Origin: Sodalinema lacuna_A
GTDB taxonomy: Bacteria; Cyanobacteriota; Cyanobacteriia; Cyanobacteriales; Geitlerinemataceae
Assembly (NCBI GenBank): GCA_900149785.2
Contig: FSSI02000016.1
Span: 1 to 64,000, forward strand
Direction: 5' to 3'
DNA length: 64,000 nucleotides
Shown here: positions 23,893 to 31,411 of the stretch, piece after piece
How the letters are laid out: each line of letters starts with the position of its first letter
Position numbering within the stretch: the stretch's first letter is position 1
The notes under the pieces: model-generated
What the model was told of the DNA's origin: nothing
Database searches by the model: none
The model's input: only the letters and a program-made list of their open reading frames with translations
Made by a program: the position numbers and the translations under genes

Positions 23893-25281
23893 ATGCAACA
23901 AGGACAATGTGTCGATGTCGAGATTGTGGATCTCGCCGATAGTGGCGATGGTGTTGGCAAATGCGGCGATCGCGTGGTGTTTGTTCCGGATACGGCCATT
24001 GGCGATCGCGCTCAAGTTCGTCTGGTACAAGTCAAACGCAAGTATGCTCGGGGAAAGGTGCAGCAATTGCATCATGCTTCTGCCGATCGTCAGCGTCCTC
24101 CCTGTATTGTGGCGGATAAATGCGGGGGCTGTCAGTGGCAACATATCACCGAGGCGGCTCAATTGGCGGCGAAGCGAGGCCAACTCATCGAGGCCCTAAC
24201 GCGGATTGGCGGGTTTGAGCAGCCGCCGGTCGAGGCGGTTCAAACGACGGGAAAAACATTAGGATATCGTAACAAGGCCACCTATCCGGTGCAGCGATCG
24301 CCGACGGGACAGGTTCGCGCTGGATATTACCAGAAGGGATCTCATAAACTGGTCAATCTCAACCAATGTCCAGTCCAGGATGAGCGATTGAATCCCTTTC
24401 TGGCGCAAGTTAAAGAGGATATCGCCGGGCTAGGTTGGACAATCTACGACGAACAAACCCATCAGGGAGAAATTCGTCATCTGGGGGTACGAGTGGGACG
24501 CCACAGCGGACAGGTGTTGCTGACGTTGGTGGCGAAGTCGGGAAAATTGACCCAGTTAGAGAACCAGGCCCAACGTTGGTTAAAAGACTTTGACAATTTG
24601 GTGGGGGTTTGTTTGAACATCAACGGCGATCGCACCAATGCCATTTTTGGTCCTTCGACGCGAACCCTGGCGGGGCAATCGTTTCTGCAAGAAGAATTTG
24701 CCCGATTGCAATTTCGCCTGCGGTCTGATACCTTTTTTCAGGTCAACACTGAAGCGGCGGAATTAATTTGGCAAACCCTAGAGCGAGAATTAAACCTACA
24801 AGGCCACGAAACCCTCCTCGATACCTATTGTGGCATTGGAACCTTTTCCCTCCCCTTAGCCCAACAGGCTCAACAAGTCTGGGGAATTGAGGTTCATGGG
24901 GGATCGGTGGAACAGGCCCGAGAAAATGCTCAACTCAATGGGATTGAGAATGTCGAGTTCTATCATGCCGATGTGGCGCAGATGTTGGCTGAAGACTGCG
25001 CCCCGTGGCAGGAGCATCCTGAGGGGAAACCGGATATTGTGGTGATTGATCCCCCTCGTCAGGGATGTCAGCCGGCGGTGTTAACGGCCTTAATGGATCT
25101 AGGTTGCGATCGCCTTGTCTATATCAGTTGTAAACCGAGTACCCTAGCCCGAGACTTAAAGGTTCTCTGCGCGTCAGGCTATGATCTCAAGCAGGTTCAC
25201 CCGATTGATTTGTTCCCCCAAACTGCTCATATTGAAGCCGTGGCATTTTTGACTCGCAATAACCGAACCTCAGTAGCCTAG
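23893..25281 (+). CDS. rlmD: 23S rRNA (uracil-5-)-methyltransferase, RlmD-like
   Basis: A 462-residue SAM-dependent RNA m5U methyltransferase. It has an N-terminal TRAM domain (VDVEIVDLADSGDGVGK) and an iron-sulfur cluster motif (PPCIVADKCGGCQWQH, with the nearby NQCPVQD Cys). SAM motif LDTYCGIGTFSLPLA and VVIDPPRQGCQPAV follow. The catalytic Cys is in YISCKPSTLARDL. The ATG at 23893 (MQQGQCVDVEI) is preferred. The frame is open back to 23734, but that part overlaps the divergent apcD start. Target U1939 versus another site (RlmCD type) is uncertain. Confidence 0.92.
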   Translation: MQQGQCVDVEIVDLADSGDGVGKCGDRVVFVPDTAIGDRAQVRLVQVKRKYARGKVQQLHHASADRQRPPCIVADKCGGCQWQHITEAAQLAAKRGQLIEALTRIGGFEQPPVEAVQTTGKTLGYRNKATYPVQRSPTGQVRAGYYQKGSHKLVNLNQCPVQDERLNPFLAQVKEDIAGLGWTIYDEQTHQGEIRHLGVRVGRHSGQVLLTLVAKSGKLTQLENQAQRWLKDFDNLVGVCLNINGDRTNAIFGPSTRTLAGQSFLQEEFARLQFRLRSDTFFQVNTEAAELIWQTLERELNLQGHETLLDTYCGIGTFSLPLAQQAQQVWGIEVHGGSVEQARENAQLNGIENVEFYHADVAQMLAEDCAPWQEHPEGKPDIVVIDPPRQGCQPAVLTALMDLGCDRLVYISCKPSTLARDLKVLCASGYDLKQVHPIDLFPQTAHIEAVAFLTRNNRTSVA

Positions 25282-25334
25282 GGGTTTGTGAGACAATTAA
25301 GGAGTCCCCTAACCCGTTGGCAAAGGAGTGCTTC

Positions 25335-25643
25335 ATGAATCCTGTCTTCAAAACCATCAGTACCTGGTATCGTAGTGTGTTACGCAATCCCAAATATCGC
25401 GGCTGGGTGATTCTGGGAACTCTCATCTATTTGTTGAGTCCTTTAGATATCTCCCCAGATGTGGTTCCTATTTTGGGACAGGTGGATGATGTGGCGATTC
25501 TCTTTTTGCTGATGTCGGAATTGTGGCAGATGTTTCGTGACGGTTTCGAGGTTTCCGAAGATAGGGTCGCGGAGGCAGAGTCGGGGGAGTCTTCATCGCA
25601 GAAGGGAGATACGGTGGATGTGGATGCGGTCTCCGTGGAGTAA
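25335..25643 (+). CDS. YkvA-family (DUF1232) membrane protein
   Basis: A 102-residue protein. The core YRGWVILGTLIYLLSPLDISPDVVPILGQVDDVAIL is the DUF1232 signature (SP-D..PD..P..G..DD). The C-terminus is an acidic tail. The ATG at 25335 follows an AAGGAG ribosome-binding site with 8-nt spacing, so earlier in-frame starts are rejected. It is 53 bp after rlmD on the same strand and followed by a strong terminator. The function of the family is unknown. Confidence 0.88.
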   Translation: MNPVFKTISTWYRSVLRNPKYRGWVILGTLIYLLSPLDISPDVVPILGQVDDVAILFLLMSELWQMFRDGFEVSEDRVAEAESGESSSQKGDTVDVDAVSVE

Positions 25644-25704
25644 AGCCGTAATGTGATGCTTGTGATGAGAGTAAACGTCCCCTTTAATGTTTAAATTTTG
25701 TCAG

Positions 25705-25730
25705 GACGCGATCGCTCGCGTCTTTTCTTT
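25705..25730 (+). terminator. Rho-independent terminator
   Basis: A 7-bp perfect stem, GACGCGA/TCGCGTC, with a 4-nt loop is followed by TTTTCTTT. The palindromic HIP1 octamer forms the loop side of the stem. It closes the rlmD-ykvA unit. Confidence 0.85.
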
Positions 25731-25855
25731 GGCTCACACCTAATTGACGAGGGGAGGTGGGACGCTGCAAACGGAACGATTCCGGGAGAGGGCGGCTTTT
25801 AATCTTAGTGTTTGCGAGGGTGTGACCACTCCGATAGGATGGCGAAACTGGGACC

Positions 25856-26899
25856 ATGAAATTTTCTGAACTTGTTAAACAGTTAACTCCAGGGGGTCTG
25901 CTGGAGAGCTTCAGTGGCGATGAAACCTTAGAGATAGTGGGGGTGGCGAGTCTTGAGGCGGCCCAACCGGGCCATCTGGCTTTTATTGAGAGCGATCGCT
26001 ATCGCAGCTATCTCAATACCACCGAAGCCAGTGCCTTAATTGTGCCTCCAGATGAGGAACTGCAACAGCAAGCCGAACACCGTGGCTTAGCCTGGATCCG
26101 TTCCACCGCGCCGAAGTCTCTGTTTGCTGATGCGATCCGTCTCTTTTATCAACCGTATCGTCCCGGGCCTGGGATTCATGAGACAGCCATTATTCATGAA
26201 TCGGCGACATTCGGCGCTCATGTTTCCCTGGGGGCTTATGTGACCGTTGGTGCCAATGTTCATCTCGGGGATGATGTTTGTCTTGGCCCCAATGTGGTAC
26301 TGTATCCCGGCGTCAGTGTGGGCGATCGCAGCTATCTCCATGCCAACTGCACCATTCATGAGCGAACCCAAATTGGGGCCGATTGCACCATTCAAAGCGG
26401 GGCGGTTTTGGGGGCTGAGGGGTTTGGCTTTGTCGTCGGTTCAGCGGGACTCAAGCGGATGCAACAGTCCGGGTTTGTGGTGATTGAAGATGGGGTTGAG
26501 ATTGGCTGTAACTCTACCGTTGACCGTCCTGCGGTGGGGGAGACGCGCATCGGGGCCAACAGTAAACTCGATAACTTAGTGCAAGTGGGCCATGGCTGTC
26601 GTATTGGTCGCAACTGTGCCATTTGCGCTCAAGTGGGACTCGCGGGGGGAGTCACCATCGGGGATGGCGTGACCTTAGCCGGACAAGTGGGTGTGGGGAA
26701 CCGGGCCAACATTGGCGATGGGGTCACGGCTTCAGCGAAAACGGGGGTCCATCGGGATATTGAAGCTGGGGCTGTCGTGTCAGGCTTTCCGGCCCTGAAT
26801 CATCGTCTTTGGCGGCGTAGTGCTGCTTTGTACAAACGGTTACCGGAACTTTACCAAAGTCTGCGAGAGATTCAAAAGCGTCTTGACCGAGACGGCTAA
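25856..26899 (+). CDS. lpxD: UDP-3-O-acylglucosamine N-acyltransferase
   Basis: LpxD adds the second acyl chain in lipid A synthesis in the cytoplasm. The 347-residue chain has the N-terminal uridine-binding domain (about 1-100), then about ten hexapeptide repeats of the left-handed beta helix (IHETAIIHESATFGAHVSLG onward). The conserved AEGFGFV and NLVQVGHGCRIGRNCAICAQVG regions and a C-terminal helical part follow. Length and layout are normal. It stands alone after the ykvA terminator. Confidence 0.94.
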   Translation: MKFSELVKQLTPGGLLESFSGDETLEIVGVASLEAAQPGHLAFIESDRYRSYLNTTEASALIVPPDEELQQQAEHRGLAWIRSTAPKSLFADAIRLFYQPYRPGPGIHETAIIHESATFGAHVSLGAYVTVGANVHLGDDVCLGPNVVLYPGVSVGDRSYLHANCTIHERTQIGADCTIQSGAVLGAEGFGFVVGSAGLKRMQQSGFVVIEDGVEIGCNSTVDRPAVGETRIGANSKLDNLVQVGHGCRIGRNCAICAQVGLAGGVTIGDGVTLAGQVGVGNRANIGDGVTASAKTGVHRDIEAGAVVSGFPALNHRLWRRSAALYKRLPELYQSLREIQKRLDRDG

Positions 26900-27190
26900 G
26901 GGTCTGAAATATCTTTCCTTGATGGGGAGAGGTTGAGACAACTGGGCCATTTGGGGACAAATCCATTCATCTTGAGACCCTAGGATGGGGATACTTTGAC
27001 AGAGGCAGAAGGGGTTGATGTGACCGATGGCGGTCTCAAGTCCAGAGCAATTGTCGGACTTTGATAACCCATTTTGGGCAGATGATCACACAAATTGTGA
27101 AAATTAAGGCTATATTTTTATGGAACCAGCAAATTCGCGGTAACTTTTGATTTAATATAACTAGAGTCTAAATGGAGAATTGCCCAGACA
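26900..27190 (+). promoter_or_regulatory. Leader of the cyAbrB gene
   Basis: 291 bp without a gene. Close to the start lie an AT-rich stretch with TTTAATATAACT (27150-27161, -10-like) and a GGAG site at 27174-27177, 14 nt before the ATG. A -35 box is not clear. No other structure was seen. Confidence 0.4.
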
Positions 27191-27607
27191 ATGACTGAAA
27201 CACTTTCAGAAAAACCCACGCCGCTGACCGGAAAGGCGTTACTAACAAAAGTCAAAGAACTGTCTCACTTACCTCGGCGAGAAACCGCCAAGCGTTGCGG
27301 CTACTACAACATCACTAAGAATCAGCAAACTCGCGTCAATCTGACGGATTTCTATGATGCGGTGTTGGCAGCCAAAGGGATTCCTCTCGATCCTGATGGT
27401 GCAAAGGATGGACGCGGTCGCGAACCGACTTACAAAGTGAGCGTTCACAAGAATGGACAGATCGTCATCGGCTCAACCTACACCAATGCCATGGGCTTAA
27501 AACCCGGCGACGAGTTTGAAATTAAGTTGGGTTACAAACACATTCACTTGATTCAGATGGATCGCGCTGACAGCGACGAAAACGGTGCTAGCGGCGACGA
27601 GGAGTAA
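27191..27607 (+). CDS. cyAbrB-type transcriptional regulator
   Basis: A 138-residue DNA-binding protein of the cyanobacterial AbrB family. A conserved N-terminal part (LTGKALLTKVKELSHLPRRE, KRCGYY, RVNLTDFYDAVLAAKGIPL) is followed by an AbrB-like beta region (PTYKVSVHKNGQIVIG, GLKPGDEFEIKLGYKHIHL). cyAbrB proteins tune carbon/nitrogen balance and many stress genes. The acidic tail is not conserved. Whether this is the cyAbrB1 or cyAbrB2 type cannot be settled here. It has its own leader. Confidence 0.92.
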   Translation: MTETLSEKPTPLTGKALLTKVKELSHLPRRETAKRCGYYNITKNQQTRVNLTDFYDAVLAAKGIPLDPDGAKDGRGREPTYKVSVHKNGQIVIGSTYTNAMGLKPGDEFEIKLGYKHIHLIQMDRADSDENGASGDEE

Positions 27608-27736
27608 GGTTGTGATGGGGAAGACAGGGGATGGTCAGTATCGGGAGCAGGCAGAATTAAAGCTCATCTTCCGTGGCTTGAGCATCCCCAAAATCTCCCC
27701 AATCTGGGGGCGGTTGCGATCGCCTGTTCGACTCCA

Positions 27737-28648
27737 ATGCTTCTGTTTTCGATGACCCGAAACTGGGGGGTTGGCGTATTTTGGGGTAAATTTGCCTCTC
27801 AATTTGCCTCCCAAACAGAGTTGGGGGACGAGATCTCACCACTGCTAAAGATTTGCTTATTTTTCACCGCCTGGTTAGGGGTGTGGGTTCCCATCCTAGT
27901 TCCCCTAACCAGGCGGTGGCGGTGGTATCCATCTCGTCCGCTGACGCCCCCTCAAAAACTGATCCTAGTCGGGAGTCTTTATCTCTTGTTTCCCCTGCCT
28001 TTGTGGGGGTTAACGGAACTGACTGGGGTTTCCTTTTGGCCCTATAGCTCACTGATTGGGCCACAAGGTTTGTCTTGGCTCAGTCTCGGACTGGGAATGG
28101 GAATTTTGAGTGTGATGATCCTGGTGGCGGTGCAGCGAATCGCTGGCTGGGTTTCCTGGACTTTAAACTCGACGGTCCGTGATGGACTCTGGCAATTCCT
28201 TTTGGCCCTCGTCTTGGGAATTTGGATTGCGGGAGTTGAAGAATTTATTTTTCGAGGATTGCTGCAAGAGGAATTGCAAAGAGAGTGGTCTGTCTGGTAT
28301 GCCGCGAGTCTGGCCAGTGTTATTTTTGCCCTATTGCATTTAGTTTGGCAACCCCGTCAAACCTTACCCCAATTGCCGGGACTGTGGTTAATGGGGATGG
28401 TGTTAACCCAGGCTTGTTTGATTGGGGATGGGAGTTTGAGTTTAGCATGGGGGTTGCATGGGGGTTGGGTCTGCGCCATGATTTGGCTCGATAGTTGTAA
28501 TGCTAGCGAGCCAACCGGGGCCGTTCCCCCCTGGGTGACGGGTGTGGAGGGACAGCCTCTGGCGGGAATCGTGGGTTTAGTGCTATTGGCGATGGTGGGG
28601 GGCCTGTTATGGCTGAGGCCCTTTTGCTGGTTTGCCGTTAACGGTTGA
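27737..28648 (+). CDS. CPBP-family intramembrane metalloprotease (Abi/Rce1-like)
   Basis: A 303-residue membrane protein with about eight helices. The CPBP motifs are in order: GVEEFIFRGLLQEEL (EExxxR, about residue 173), FALLHLVW (first His) and LAWGLHGGWVC (last His). Family members cleave prenylated or signal-type peptides and include bacteriocin-immunity proteins. Start ATG at 27737. Its 3' end overlaps by 11 bp the convergent small gene at 28638. Confidence 0.88.
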   Translation: MLLFSMTRNWGVGVFWGKFASQFASQTELGDEISPLLKICLFFTAWLGVWVPILVPLTRRWRWYPSRPLTPPQKLILVGSLYLLFPLPLWGLTELTGVSFWPYSSLIGPQGLSWLSLGLGMGILSVMILVAVQRIAGWVSWTLNSTVRDGLWQFLLALVLGIWIAGVEEFIFRGLLQEELQREWSVWYAASLASVIFALLHLVWQPRQTLPQLPGLWLMGMVLTQACLIGDGSLSLAWGLHGGWVCAMIWLDSCNASEPTGAVPPWVTGVEGQPLAGIVGLVLLAMVGGLLWLRPFCWFAVNG

Positions 28649-28847
28649 GTTTAAGGGGGGTGACAGGTACGTCATCCCAGGAGTCAACGGTACGCAGTTG
28701 GGCAATCCAGCCTTCATCTTTTTGAAATTGATCGAGATCGTTGGAAAACGACTCATGACAGGCTCGTGCTTGCTGCTCGTCTTCACTGGCGATGCAGGCT
28801 TGGACGATACCGCTGGGATCAATTTGTTCGCAAACCCAAATGGTCAT
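28638..28847 (-). CDS. Small acidic protein of unknown function
   Basis: A 69-residue soluble protein (MTIWVCEQIDPSGIVQACIASEDEQQAR...) with two Cys in its first half. ATG at 28845-28847, preceded by AAGGGAAA. It converges with the CPBP gene and overlaps its stop by 11 bp. Composition and codon use look coding. I do not recognise the family. Confidence 0.6.
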   Translation of the reverse strand: MTIWVCEQIDPSGIVQACIASEDEQQARACHESFSNDLDQFQKDEGWIAQLRTVDSWDDVPVTPLKLNR

Positions 28848-28865
28848 GATCTTGTTTTCCCTTTA

Positions 28866-28904
28866 CTGTGGTTGATGGACTGTGGTTGATGGACTGTGGT
28901 TGAT
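28866..28904. repeat. 14-bp tandem repeat CTGTGGTTGATGGA
   Basis: Two exact copies (28866-28879, 28880-28893) and a partial third (28894-28904). It lies upstream of the small minus-strand gene and 54 bp before the M42 peptidase start. Confidence 0.9.
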
Positions 28905-28957
28905 CGTGTCGTTTGCACTGTTGTTATTGTAGAGAGAGTCTGGGGTCTAAACCAGGC

Positions 28958-30031
28958 ATGAGCGCGTTAATGGAGGTTTCCTTGGAGTTCGATCGCCTAT
29001 TTGCCACAATTGAAGCCTTGGTGATGTGCCATTCCCCGAGTGGTTGGGAGGAGGAGATTAACCAACAGCTTCAGGAGCGGTTTGCGGCGGTGGGGGTCCA
29101 AAGTTATGGCGATCGCGCCGATAACCTCATTGTCAAGATCCCTGGAGAACAAGAGGAGGGGGCGATCGCCATAACCGCCCATAAAGACGAAATTGGAGCC
29201 ATTGTCAAAGGAATCGATAGCCAAGGGCGGCTTTCAATTCGCAAATTGGGGGGATCATTTCCCTGGGTGTACGGTGAGGGAGTCGTGGACATCCTCGGCG
29301 ATGAGGCGACCTGTTCAGGAATACTCAGTTTCGGCTCTCGTCATATTTCCCATGAATCTCCTCAAAAGCTCATTCAGGAGGACGTTTCTCTCAAATGGCA
29401 AAACGCCTGGGTTGAAACCAAACAGACTCCCGCTGAACTGGCCGCCTTAGGGATACGTCCAGGAACGCGAGTGGTTGTTGGGAAACATCGGAAACGGCCC
29501 TTACGCCTCCAAGACTACATCGCCAGCTATACCCTGGACAATAAAGCGTCCCTGGCCATTCTCTTAGAACTCGCCGCTCGTCTCAAACGTCCTCCCGTGA
29601 CCGTCTATCTCGTGGCTTCAGCCAAAGAAGAAGTGGGAGCCTTAGGGGCGCTGTATTTCAGTAATCACAACCCCCTAGATGCCTTAATTGCCCTGGAAAT
29701 TTGTCCTCTGGCGCCCGAATATCCCATCGCTGACGGTGATGCCCCGGTGCTGTTGTCTCAGGATGGTTATGGCATTTATGACGAGGGGTTGAGCGGACAG
29801 TTGAGACAGGCGGCTCAGTCACAGCAGATCCCCCTACAACAGGCTGTCATTAGTGGTTTTGGCAGTGATGCTTCCATCGCGATGAAATTTGGTCATGTGG
29901 CGCGAGGGGCTTGTTTGGGGTTTCCCACCCAGAACACCCACGGCTATGAGATTGCTCATCTGGGGGCGATCGCCCATTGCGTGGAGATTTTGGCCGCCTA
30001 CTGTCACGAGTCCAAAAATTTTCACGTCTAG
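28958..30031 (+). CDS. M42-family aminopeptidase
   Basis: About 357 residues. This is a zinc/cobalt-dependent glutamyl-aminopeptidase-type peptidase of family M42 that degrades peptides in the cytosol. Metal-site text is visible: ITAHKDEIGAIV (His and Asp), TLDNKASLAILLEL (Asp), SAKEEVGALGA (Glu-Glu), ALEICPL, and the C-terminal FPTQNTHGYEIAHL with the last His. The ATG at 28958 is used; 28970 is possible. No ribosome-binding site decides. Confidence 0.9.
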   Translation: MSALMEVSLEFDRLFATIEALVMCHSPSGWEEEINQQLQERFAAVGVQSYGDRADNLIVKIPGEQEEGAIAITAHKDEIGAIVKGIDSQGRLSIRKLGGSFPWVYGEGVVDILGDEATCSGILSFGSRHISHESPQKLIQEDVSLKWQNAWVETKQTPAELAALGIRPGTRVVVGKHRKRPLRLQDYIASYTLDNKASLAILLELAARLKRPPVTVYLVASAKEEVGALGALYFSNHNPLDALIALEICPLAPEYPIADGDAPVLLSQDGYGIYDEGLSGQLRQAAQSQQIPLQQAVISGFGSDASIAMKFGHVARGACLGFPTQNTHGYEIAHLGAIAHCVEILAAYCHESKNFHV

Positions 30032-30110
30032 GGGTTGACAGCCTCATAAATCTTCGCTACATTGAATAACGCCTAAGCGGTTAAACGCCGCCAACAAGGC
30101 TAACGAATAC

Positions 30111-30183
30111 GCCCCCATCGTCTAGAGGCCTAGGACACCTCCCTTTCACGGAGGCGACGGGGATTCGAATTCCCCTGGGGGTA
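30111..30183 (+). tRNA. trnE: tRNA-Glu (TTC anticodon)
   Basis: A 73-nt cloverleaf. The acceptor is GCCCCCA/TGGGGGT, the anticodon loop CTTTCAC carries TTC, and the T arm is GGGGA-TTCGAAT-TCCCC. The discriminator is A and no CCA is encoded. Identical to the copy at 50381-50453, including 8 nt upstream and 3 nt downstream. In cyanobacteria Glu-tRNA also feeds tetrapyrrole synthesis (chlorophyll, haem, bilins). Confidence 0.97.
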
Positions 30184-30193
30184 TTCTAAATCG

Positions 30194-30238
30194 AAGCCCG
30201 AAGCTGAGTTCGTTGTTCTTTAACGAGGCTTCGGGCTT
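30194..30238. terminator. Long hairpin after tRNA-Glu
   Basis: An 11-bp perfect stem, AAGCCCGAAGC (30194-30204) and GCTTCGGGCTT (30228-30238), encloses a second inner stem, TCGTT/AACGA. It begins 11 nt after the tRNA and 25 nt before the 3' end of the convergent sulfotransferase gene, so it may serve both. Confidence 0.75.
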
Positions 30239-30262
30239 TGACTTGAGTTTGTAGATGAAGCA

Positions 30263-31195
30263 CTATCTTGATTTTGGCTTAGACGATTCGGGCAACGTCA
30301 GCCAGGACGATAGATCTCGTTGTAAAATCTCCTGAAGTTGCAAAATATCATCACGATATAACTCTCTCAAGAGCTGTCGTTCTTTGATCGACAATGGCAG
30401 CGAACTTTTGTCCTTATAATTTAAAGACAGCAGGTAACGACGAATCCCCTGGCGAGTGGTCTCCGGCAAAAATAGCCGTAGAATAGAACCAGCGAAATTT
30501 CTCAGGGGATTGCGAGTCTGTAAGACTCGGTGAACGGTCTTGTTTTGCGGGACAGCCGCCTTTTGAGTGCGAACTGATGTATCGGGAACAAAGCTATCAT
30601 CAACGCCAATAAAGCGGTAAATCCCTTGCATCATCGCCACGGGATCTTGTACCAGGTCATCATACAGGCAAACTTTAACCTTATCGACTCCAAAGTGATT
30701 CATAAATGCTTGTAGAGATTCGGCATAAAATCCCTTGCGAATCTGGTGTGACGTGATGGGACGTCGGCTGGCCTGTTCCGATAAGCTGCGGCACTCAACG
30801 CCATTGATCGCATCTCGCAGATGCATTAAGTAATCCGAATAGGCGCGCTCGATCGGATTCCGTAAAATGACAACCAGCTTCGCGTCAGGAACCAAATTCT
30901 GAATTGTGGGAATCGATGTTTTGTAATGAAACAAATAATTCGGTGAGGCTTCGCCGATCGCCAGCTCATCCTGAACCTCGTCAAACAAAGCGATATACTT
31001 CTCTAGGGTATTAACTTTTTTGGGCTTTTTCACCTTAGGTGTGGTCTGTTCAGTCCAGTCTCGCTCCAAAAAATTGGTTTCTTTGACTGGACTCATATAA
31101 ACCTGAGGGTGTTGGCGCAAGTACCGATAGATTGAGGTTGTTCCCGCCTTTTGAACCCCAATTACTAAAAAGTTAGGAAGATGTTTAGCGCTCAT
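30263..31195 (-). CDS. PAPS-dependent sulfotransferase
   Basis: About 310 residues. The 5'-phosphosulfate loop (GVQKAGTTSIYRYLRQHP) and the 3'-phosphate motif (LVVILRNPIERAYSDYLMHL) place it in the P-loop sulfotransferase family, which moves sulfate from PAPS to hydroxyl groups of glycans or lipids. The ATG at 31193-31195 (MSAKHLPNF) is preferred over a TTG four codons earlier. The C-terminal 80 residues are basic and less conserved. Substrate unknown. Sulfated sheath polysaccharide is a reasonable inference given the glycan genes elsewhere in the window. Confidence 0.88.
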   Translation of the reverse strand: MSAKHLPNFLVIGVQKAGTTSIYRYLRQHPQVYMSPVKETNFLERDWTEQTTPKVKKPKKVNTLEKYIALFDEVQDELAIGEASPNYLFHYKTSIPTIQNLVPDAKLVVILRNPIERAYSDYLMHLRDAINGVECRSLSEQASRRPITSHQIRKGFYAESLQAFMNHFGVDKVKVCLYDDLVQDPVAMMQGIYRFIGVDDSFVPDTSVRTQKAAVPQNKTVHRVLQTRNPLRNFAGSILRLFLPETTRQGIRRYLLSLNYKDKSSLPLSIKERQLLRELYRDDILQLQEILQRDLSSWLTLPESSKPKSR

Positions 31196-31411
31196 GGATG
31201 GTTGCAAAGATCATATAGCTCCAGACGACTCTAGATTCAGAATAACCCGTTGACAGTCACTGACTGAACCGGAATCTGCCATCCCAACGCTAGCCCAAGA
31301 TTGACTCATTGTCGAGAGATTTCACGAGTTGAGACAAGGTAATGGACGGTGTTTGACGCCAATTGCCTCTCGGCGTCTCCGGCATCTACCCTTAATTCAT
31401 GTTCAAGAGGT

